Shown one piece after another: positions 56,870 to 64,000 of a DNA stretch of 64,000 bases. Source of the stretch: Steinernema hermaphroditum (lineage: Eukaryota > Nematoda > Chromadorea > Rhabditida > Steinernematidae). The notes under the pieces are model-generated. The model searched no databases and had not been told where the DNA came from. It saw only the letters and a list, made by a program, of their open reading frames with translations. The stretch spans positions 8,456,769 through 8,520,768 of the forward strand of contig CM059624.1 of assembly GCA_030435675.1 (NCBI GenBank), given 5' to 3'. Each line of letters starts with the position of its first letter. Positions within the stretch are counted from its first letter, which is position 1. The position numbers and the translations under genes were made by a program.

Positions 56870-59651
56870 CTATCTGTTCTCTGCGGTTCCAAATATGTCG
56901 ACGACACACTTGTCCCACGTTCCTTGAGCCTTCGAATCCCAGTATTCACCCGTGAACTCGTACTCATTCTGCGATCCTTCTGCCGCTACCGCCTTCCTGA
57001 ACCACAGGGGTTCGTACTCCGCGTCGTCTAGGTAAACGTTTGGAAACCGTGAGGAGGACTGTCAGCTACCTCTGCCGCCGCCGGTCCTCCGTTTCCTCTG
57101 GAGGTCCTCCAGTTCCTGCTTCGTGTGGGCAGCCGTCTCCCAGTCTCCGTCCTCCATCTGCCTCTGGTCAGGGCGCAGCCTCGAGTCCGTCGGCGCCACT
57201 CCTTCCTCTGGCTCGTTCAATTCTATCTCGAACTTCGTGAAGCAGTGCATCTTTCGGGACGACTCACTCCAAAGAAGAAAAAGTAGTCAGGCGCTTTGCT
57301 ACAGCAACCTACGGCAGACTGTGGCACTTCCAGAGGACCTCCTCTGTCGTTGAGCTCTCGTGAGTCATTCGGGCCTCCTTGTCGCCGACGGCCTCTATTC
57401 TGTAGAGCACCGTACCTTCACAGTCCACCACTTCCCCGGAGACCTTTCGGGAGGCGTCGCGCACGAAGTAGCCCGCCTCCTGGAACCGGAGCACGCAGCG
57501 GTTCGCCTTCTCCGCGTTCGTCACCACCACTTCGCCGACGTTGTCCGTCACGATCCTGCCCGTCATCAGATTGGTGATGGTCGTCGCCGTCGTCGCCTGA
57601 AAGCGCGCATCTCGGAGATTGTACTTCCTTGGAGAGCAATTGTGTGGTGACTAAGAATTCAGAGTCGCACTGGAGGCACGTGGCTGAGATCATGAAAAAC
57701 TCAAAGTAGATCCTTTACACATTCCCTGAGATACAATTTGCAAAATTCCGTTTTGTCAAAGAAAGTCCAACCGCCTCTATGTTTGCGAATTCTTCTACGC
57801 GAATTATCAAAGAGGATTGGAGGTTGGACGAACCTTTGAGTAAGTGTAGATGGTGCCAGTCTTCGAGAAGCTGATGCGCGTGCTCCCCACAGGGGTCACA
57901 CTAAGGGTCTTCCCACGTATCTTCGACGTCATCGTGTAGCTCTGCGCGAGCGTCCAGCCTTTTCCCTCGGCGTGCATCGCCGAAACGGGTGGATGGTGGG
58001 AGACCTGCTCGGCCACCGACTTCCAGCCGAGGTCAGCTGAGCGATCGCACTCGTAGGTCTCCCCGAGGAGCGGGTTGAACGGCTTCGTCGTTCGGAGACC
58101 CGTCGTCGAGTAACCGGAAAGGGCGAACACGGCGACAAAGGCGAGCTGGCGGAGGGGGTCGGAGATCTCGGAGGCTTCGTCCAGGAGAGACGAGTACTCA
58201 AGGTCCTGGAAGGGATGGAGAGGTGATTCATGGCAAGTAATTTCTTACTGCTGTGAGACGCTGGAGGATCGACAGAGGCTCATTGAAGCTGATCTACAAG
58301 CAGAAATGAGTAAGGTGGTAAAATGCGGCAGATATAAAATAAAGAAACGCCAAAGTTTCCCTCACCGCCTTTTCCCTCATCTTCTCTACGATTCGAAAAA
58401 AGCTGTTGTGGGTCCAAATGCTTCTAAAATCCCCTAACTAACCGGCATTGTAATCCTTGAGAGATCTTTTCCGATACAGTTCTTCATCAGAGATAGGTAA
58501 TTCAAGGACACAGAAGGTCGTTCCGAGACGCGGCTTCGTCTCCTCTGCATGATATTGATTGTTGTTGAATGCTGAAGGTGTCCATGAGGTGTCCGGAAGG
58601 GCTATAAGTCAACGTACATTGACGGATGTGGATGTATAGTCCGGCTCAGAAGAGGCGCCTGTAGCACTGGACGGTCTCTCGGACAGAGAGTCCCTCACAG
58701 ATCTTATCGAGGCCCCGGTCGATCTTCGGATGCGCCTCGAGATCCGGCAGGAGTCGAAGCGGCGCGGCGTGAAGTCGATCACCGAGGCGGCGTCGAAGAA
58801 CATGTCCTCGAGGTCGGCTACAAAGGGGCTGTTGAGGGGGTCGGGCCGAGGCGCCACTTGCAGTCGACGACGTCCTCCTTGTCCGCCAACTTCAGGCACT
58901 TGAGGCTCAGTTCGTTCTTGATCTTCATCAGTTCCAGCTTCAGTTCGACGTTCTCCTTCTCCAGCGCGATCCTCGTCTCGCGGTCCTTGCGCAGCAGGAT
59001 CCCCAGTTTCCTGCACTCGTTCGTCAGAAACTGGGTCAGATCAGTGGAGGCCCTCAGCATTGCCTCTGAAGTCATCTAAACTCGACTTTCTTCTCCTCTT
59101 GGACAAAGGGTCCCACTTTGAAGATGAGGAGGGAGTCGAGGGTAGACCTGCACAGCGCCGAAGACTCGCGGCTGATTGACTTCATGAGGAGTTCGCTGTG
59201 CTTCTCTGCAGAGGGCGGGGGAAATACTCGACACTGGGCGACGGTTACCTATCAATTCGTTGCAGAGGCTGAGATTCTCAAGCTTCGCGCGCAGCATCGT
59301 GCGCACTTCACTGTCGATTATGGCTGCGCTGTCGAAGAGGAAGTCCTCTAAAGAGGCCGATGTGGGCAGGGGAAGGGCGGAGGATGCATACTCGAGACGG
59401 ATCCACTCTCGGTGGAATTCTGAGAGTCGGCCTCTTCCAGGCCTTGCTTGGCCAGGGCGGACTGGAGAAGGAGCAGGTTGGAATCGGACGCGGAGTGCAC
59501 AGAGCTTGTCGCCTTCCGAGAGTTTTTTCTGTAGCAAAAGTCATTTTTCGAAGTGTAGAGGCGAAGAATACCTTCTCCGCCGCAGACGGTTTGAATAGGA
59601 CGCAATGGAGCGTTTGGCCAGGCGGAGACGGCTCTCGAGCTTCTTGGGCAT
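56870..59651 (-). CDS. oxysterol-binding protein (OSBP-type ORD), without PH domain
   Basis: Lipid-transfer protein exchanging sterol and PI4P at membrane contacts. Twelve exons: 59651-59572, 59528-59392, 59347-59249, 59205-59117, 59075-58858, 58828-58618, 58544-58443, 58293-58249, 58205-57834, 57596-57313, 57266-57070, 57027-56870; consistent phases, 663 aa. The ORD is unmistakable: YLSLMKNCIGKDLSRITMP, FNEPLSILQRL, SGYSTTGLRTTKPFNPLLG followed by ETYE, EQVSHHPPVSA (PI4P-binding), KVSGEVVDCEG, APTDSRLRPDQRQME, EYEPLWFRKAV, GEYWDSKAQGTWDKCVVDIF. Upstream is a coiled coil (ENVELKLELMKIKNEL) and two FFAT-like acidic motifs (DLEDMFFDAAS near 58.8 kb, KDFLFDSAAI near 59.3 kb) that would bind VAP at the ER. 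It is closest to OSBP/ORP4. The usual N-terminal PH domain is absent: the first exon abuts an acceptor-like tttttag, so an upstream exon or trans-splicing is possible. The intron at 58829-58857 is only 29 nt. Confidence 0.87.
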
Positions 59652-60323
59652 CTAAAAACGAGTGCAAGGCAGCGAACTTCTCCGCAAAAGAGAATTTCGG
59701 TCAGAAAAGACTCCGCGTGGCGCCGTCGCGGGCCGGCGGAGATAACGACGCCGCGTGGAAAGGCGTTGCCAAGCGAAGGTTCGCTCCGCTTTTGGAGGAG
59801 CCGGGTCGCCGAAACGGAGCAGAGAGCGCCAAACTCCAAAGTAGACTACGTGGTGACGAGGCGGAACAGCGCGCGAGGGAGCAAGGGCCATTCGATGCTC
59901 CGACACCACCCGGGAACCGGATTCTCCTCTAATTTATGCTCAAATCAAAAAGTGGGAACGAGTCCACGAACGCCGAAACGACCGATGGGTACAGCGCCCG
60001 CCGGCTTCGAAGAGTGCAAACATCGGAGAGCGCTGACGGGACCGTGCAGACGCGTTTTCACACAGTCGCCTTCCTCTGACAAACAGGCTTGCTCCTCGCT
60101 CGGGACATGTCCACTTACTTGCAGGACTACGCACTAGAAGCAGTCGTCCGACGCTGTACAAGGATGATTCGAATCTGTGTCCAACTAAGCTATCAAGATG
60201 CGTATTCTTAAACCCTCAGCCTCCCTAGGTTCTGTTTACCTAAAAATCCATGATCTGAACCCGACCTAAGCTTAGTGATAAGGTTCTACACGGTGAACAA
60301 CACTTGTTTATTTGGCGGCGCTT
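59652..60323. other. intergenic between dynein light chain and OSBP
   Basis: GC-rich stretch with no supported exon. A missing PH-domain exon for the OSBP gene was looked for here and not seen. Confidence 0.4.
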
Positions 60324-60843
60324 TCACTCGGCCTCGGGCAGGGTATCTTCGCCGGCGGTTCGGAAGAGCATCACGGCCACCGAGTTAAGGTAGAAGTAGG
60401 CGAAGTCGCTCTCGAAGTGGGAGACGAAGCAGCCGAACTGCTTCCCGACGACGCAGTGCCATTGTCCCTGGAACTTGCGGTCGAATTCCTGGAAAAGGGC
60501 TCACGACTGCACGGGGTGGATTGCTTACCTCCTTGATGTAGCGCGCGGCGTTCTTTTCGACGGTGAACTGGCGAAGGGCTTTGATGGCCGTCACCACGGC
60601 GTATTTCTCCATCCCCTCCGACATCGTCGACTTCTTGATTGCGGTGATCAGTTTCGTCCTCATAGCGATCCTCAGACGCACCAGAAGAAGCACTGCAAAG
60701 GGACTCGACGGTTAAGACTCGGATCTAGGAGACCTCTTCGGAAGAACTCGACGCCACAGAGGAGCAAAGCAGAGGCGACGACGATGAGAAAGCCTAGGAG
60801 CAGAATGATTTCGGCGGCGAGGCAGCCGAAGGCCGTCGTCGCG
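60324..60843 (-). CDS. LC8-type dynein light chain with N-terminal membrane segment (5' end incomplete)
   Basis: The last two exons (60692-60529 and 60488-60324) encode an LC8 domain: MSEGMEKYAVVTAIKALRQF, YIKEEFDRKFQGQWHCVVGK, FGCFVSHFESDFAYFYLNSV, MLFRTAG, lining up with the classical [20 protein letters not shown] and FIYFYLGQVAILLFKSG regions. LC8 is a homodimeric hub that binds short linear motifs in dynein intermediate chain and many partners. Unlike normal LC8 (about 89 aa), an upstream exon (60843-60734) adds a hydrophobic stretch LAAEIILLLGFLIVVASALL in the same frame. That exon has no ATG; it begins at an acceptor-like cttactcag, so a further 5' exon must exist. A normal-sized protein starting at an internal Met is the alternative. 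Confidence 0.72.
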
Positions 60844-61545
60844 CTGAGTAAGCGAGGAAAGTGGCCATAGGGGATGCACGGCGCCCTTTAAGCGAGCAGA
60901 GGCGACGAAACACCGTAAAATCGATTTATTACGATATCCGAAACAGTCATGGATGGCCAAACAAAAGCGAAGATAAAACGAGAACGCAAACAGTTATATG
61001 ATCTCGGCTCTTTTCCGCAACGAGATCGTCAAGAAGGGCGTTAGCTGTAAAAGCTGTAAAAAGCGTTGCAACTCCGAAGTCCACGCCGCCAGCCGAACCG
61101 AAGATGACTCTCCGCTCCGTTGGCTCTGCTCCACCGCTATTCCACTTCCGGAATCAGCTCTTCACGACTTCGATGCCCGCGCAAACTAATGGGAACGCTG
61201 CATTCTATTCGGATTCGTCTGCTCCACCGAAATCAGAAAAAATCAGCGACCACGGTGTGACTCTGTTCTTCTTTGTGCATATATGAGACGTCCTGCACGG
61301 CGTAAGCCGTTGATTCGGGAAGATAAATCGTGTAAATCGTGTAAATCTCTTTGGCACAACCCTTGTTTTCGAACAATCAAGGAGACTTGCGTACTGCATT
61401 ACAGTACGTCAAATGCATCATTCACCACAGCCGACGGATGAATACAGAATACAATCGTTATACTGTAAGTCTTCCGACGTCTTCCCCGAAGCCAAATTGA
61501 TTAGCCGAACATATCACGACTCACATTGTCCATATCACACGGTAC

Positions 61546-62070
61546 ATGACAACTCGCCGCGGGACAACTCGCCGCCGGCCAACTCGCCGCGGGGACAACT
61601 CACCGCGGAGGACAACTCGCCGCGGGGATAACAGAATACAGCCTTGTGGTCTTAGCCAGACCGGGGTTCCCGAAGCCACCACAGCAACAGGGCTCGCCCT
61701 TCGGGCTCGCGTTAAATCCATAGGCATAGTCCTAAGCCGGAGCCTAAGCCAAGCCTGGATGATAGGTTAGTTCCAAAAGATGAATACAGGGCTCGCCTGC
61801 GGCTCGCCCGTAACCTTAAATATCTAGGCATAGTCCTAAGCCGGAGCCTAAGCCAAACCTGGATGTTAAGCCACACGCAAAATGAATACGTGGCTCGCTT
61901 CGCTCGCCTGCAACGTTAAGTATCTAGGCATGAGCGTAAACCTAAGCCTACCTCTAAGACCTGCATTGTCGGCACACCCTTTGAGCCTCTATTCTGTTGT
62001 CCTCCGCGGTGAGTTGTCCCCGCGGCGAGCTGTCCCGCGGCGAGTTGTCCCGCGGCGAGTTGTCTTGCTC
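61546..62070. mobile_element. inverted minisatellite / foldback element
   Basis: The left arm (61546-61637) holds about five units of GACAACTCGCCGCGG; the right arm (61988-62070) holds about five units of the reverse complement, including the same variant unit (GACAACTCACCGCGGAG) followed by the same acaacagaata-type edge. The arms can pair into a long hairpin enclosing about 350 bp of ~100-bp repeats. Structure suggests a non-autonomous foldback element; no coding sequence. Confidence 0.7.
61690..61970 (+). repeat. three ~100-bp direct repeats with telomere-like GCCTAA motifs
   Basis: Units at 61690-61788, 61789-61890 and 61891-61970 share gggctcgcc near the start, a taggcat block in the middle and cctaagcc-rich ends. 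GAGCCTAAGCC occurs in the first two; GCCTAA is the complement of the nematode telomere repeat TTAGGC. Confidence 0.7.
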
Positions 62071-62189
62071 CGCATATCTCAACCTCATCCAGCACTCAAT
62101 CATTAAAGGCAGCTTTATGCACAGTACAACCAACATACGAGTTATAGACAAAATACCGACAATTTATTCACATCAATGTTATTTATACT

Positions 62190-63400
62190 CTACAGAGCGA
62201 GCTCGCACAAGATGTCGTGCTGTTCGGCCGTCAGCGTTGCCACGTTTCCGGCTTTGGCGGTGTTGTATTTTTCTCGCAACGCCTGCAGGCGATGTTTCGG
62301 GTTCGTCCATGTTAGTATCGGCTTAACGAACTTCCGAGCGGCCCGTTGTAGCATCGCCTCGTCGTATCCCATCGCTGCGGTCATCAGCTTGTTGTCCCAC
62401 GGTCGCTTGTCGATCTTCATGGCGATGTACATAGAGACTGCGGCAATCAGGGAAGGCAGCAAGTGGCAAAGCGTTGAGTCAATTATCGCCACCTCTGCGA
62501 AGAATTTCGCCAAGTTGTGGATTCGTGCTGCTGCAGCGCCATTCTGTTTCTTGAGTACTGTGCTACCTCGGCGTACGAAGTTTATTAAGTACGGGATTGA
62601 CAGCGAGAATCCGGATGCTTTAAGGATCTGAAAAGAGAAAAGTTGCTAATAGTCACTTCTAAGCAATCTATCTGACCTTGATCTCACATGTTCGCATCTC
62701 TTGTTTCGTGACGCAGTTACCACTGACGTTGACGAAGTCGTCGATCGTAGGAGGATACATTTCTTCGTACTTGGAGGCAATGAACATGCATGTGATGCCT
62801 GTCAGTTGCAGGTTACTCTTGTCAATCGGCAGCCGCTGCACCGCCCTATTCAAGAGGTGCACGGTGAGATTCAGCGTTTCTGGATTGAGTTGGAAGCGGT
62901 TGTGCACTTGATAGAACCAGTCGATCAGGATCTCCCGCATTCTTGGTTCAATCCTGAGGTCCTTCATCCAGTCTTCGGACAATGTCATTTCTCTGGCCTC
63001 AAGAATGCGCGAGTAAGTGAACATGTCTTCGCAGTAGTGGTCGAGTCCGAATTCGCCATTGGGAACTAGCGCGCCGATGATATTCTTTTCCACCTGATTC
63101 TGAAAAATATTTTACTAACAACTTTTGCAAAGCGTTCGTGAATGGATGCTGGACCAATATACCAAAATGCGCTGGTACTTACAAGCTGAGCAGGCTGAGA
63201 CTGGTGCCTCGTGATGACACGACTTTCGACTTCCGGTTTCTTGGCGCTCAGAGGGCCGCGGATCCGACGAAGCGACCTTGACTGAAAGATTCAACAATTA
63301 GTCGACTGCCTTAGTCTTTGGGTCTTACCCTCTTGAGCGGGCCAACCCCCATATCGCCAAGATTAGCGTTACAGTTTCGTTCGCTGACTCGCCGATGCAT
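62190..63400 (-). CDS. cyclin B
   Basis: Mitotic cyclin that activates CDK1. Exons: 63400-63329, 63281-63183, 63099-62677, 62627-62190; all phase 0, giving 343 aa. The N-terminus has a destruction-box-like stretch (RNCNANLGDMGVG, cf. RxxLGDxxN). The cyclin box N-lobe shows HYCEDMFTYSRILEAREM, MREILIDWFYQVHNRFQL (cf. MRAILIDWLVQVH), NLQLTGITCMFIASKYEEM and YPPTIDDFV. The C-lobe begins ILKASGFSLSIPYLINFVRR and ends ILCELAL. The N-terminal tail is shorter than in many B cyclins. An acceptor-like tcttgcag 11 nt before the ATG suggests trans-splicing. Cyclin B over cyclin A rests on the YEEMYPP and LPSLIAAVSMYIA regions. Confidence 0.9.
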
Positions 63401-63774
63401 GTTAGTAGTCGAATCTGCAAGACCACAAGTCACATCACTGTACATAAACAAGATGATGCCAGGAAAGCGCGAAACAAAGCTTTGCAACCAACCTTATCAA
63501 GCGATTCAACGCCGAAGGAGAGAGACAGACAGTGCAAAAATTAGACAGACAAAATAGGCCGTTAGACGTCGCAAGTGACGTCAACGTGGTCCACTTGGGC
63601 TGACCCCTCACCAGTGAGAGGGACATTTGCGCGTTCGACTCTCGCGCTCTCGGTCAAATCCGCGTACTGTGCGCCTCTACACATGTGTATCGTGGCAAGA
63701 GCCACATTGACAGCAACTTTAAACAATTTGGAAAATTAGAGACGTTCGCAAACGAGCGATTGCTTTCGGACCGG
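63401..63774. other. 5' flank of cyclin B
   Basis: Contains no supported exon. Likely the cyclin B promoter. Confidence 0.4.
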
Positions 63775-64000
63775 TGTAAACGGTGGCCGTGGCCGTGGCC
63801 GTGGCCGCAGCGGTGTAAACGGTGGCCGTGGCCGTGGCCACCGATGTGGGTGGTCCGCGGTGGAAACGGTGGCCGTGGCCGTGGCGGTGGCCACCGATGT
63901 GTGTGGCCGTGCCTGTGGCTGTGGCCACCGATGTGGGTGGTCCGCGGTGTAAACGGTGGCCGTGGCCGTGGCGGTGGCCACCGATGTGTGTGGCCGTGCC
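63775..64000 (+). repeat. GC-rich minisatellite running off the window end
   Basis: Built from GTGGCC hexamers and larger units. A unit of about 87 bp starting ccaccgatgtgggtggtcc recurs at 63838 and 63925 with one or two changes. The array continues beyond position 64000, so its length is unknown. Confidence 0.85.

Noticed and set aside
61546..62070. CRISPR array
   Set aside because: Repeats are contiguous and inverted with no unique spacers, and the host is a eukaryote.
61413..62151. Repeated peptide frames (NSPRGQLTAED-type) over the minisatellite
   Set aside because: Open only because the repeat unit is 15-17 bp without stops; present on both strands, so not a gene.
63719..63981. ATATATVYTA-type repeat proteins on the minus strand
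   Set aside because: Direct translation of the GTGGCC minisatellite; no start context or splice structure.

Overview
This is eukaryotic DNA, most likely from a nematode that I cannot name to species. The evidence is the intron size (mostly 29-60 nt, GT-AG), the compact gene spacing, and the gene set: a gar-3-type muscarinic receptor, a GPA2/FLR-2-like cystine-knot hormone, a secreted lectin with two C-type lectin and two CUB domains, and a MED27 with a proline/glutamine-rich N-terminal extension like C. elegans PQN-38. At least six genes also have a splice-acceptor-like sequence a few bases before the start codon, as expected for spliced-leader trans-splicing. Base composition is near 50% GC. 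All exon models were built by eye from frame continuity, splice signals and family knowledge; no search was run.

Layout. 1.4-3.9 kb: muscarinic acetylcholine receptor (+). 4.5-5.0 kb: small secreted cystine-knot hormone (+). 5.5-6.0 kb: unrecognised GY-rich protein (+). 5.9-15.5 kb: a very recent direct tandem duplication. The complete copy (9698-15514) holds a CoREST/RCOR co-repressor gene (-) and a decayed CAP/SCP gene (-). The other copy (5892-9697) has two internal deletions, yet leaves an in-frame, N-terminally truncated CoREST. 15.8-17.9 kb: lectin/CUB gene (-) with intestinal-type GATA sites and a TATA box. 22.8-24.1 kb: coiled-coil, possibly BAR-like protein (+). 31.3-34.7 kb: BAHD1-like BAH-domain protein (+), whose first intron carries an 850-bp TTAA-flanked foldback element. 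35.1-37.0 kb: Mediator subunit MED27 (-). 38.4-46.0 kb: four tandem seven-transmembrane receptors resembling gustatory receptors (-), with a second TTAA-flanked element between two of them. 46.2-47.4 kb: protein with five tandem HGLF repeats (-). 48.1-49.1 kb: F-box-family-like protein (-). 49.5-50.0 kb: small unrecognised three-exon gene (-). 50.1-51.8 kb: FMRFamide-receptor-like GPCR with an altered DRY motif (-). 56.9-59.7 kb: oxysterol-binding protein (-). 60.3-60.8 kb: LC8-type dynein light chain with an apparent N-terminal membrane helix (-). 61.5-62.1 kb: inverted minisatellite element. 62.2-63.4 kb: cyclin B (-). 63.8 kb to the end: GC-rich minisatellite.

Long gene-poor stretches (17.9-22.8, 24.1-31.3, 51.8-56.9 kb) hold no gene I can support. 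Functional themes are neural and chemosensory signalling (muscarinic receptor, FMRFamide-like receptor, receptor array, peptide hormone), chromatin repression and transcription (CoREST, BAHD1-like, MED27), and membrane or lipid traffic and cell cycle (OSBP, dynein light chain, cyclin B). I see no single pathway cluster. The most unusual structures are the rearranged CoREST duplication, the HGLF-repeat protein, the membrane-anchored LC8, the TTAA elements, and an over-represented TACGGTAG octamer.
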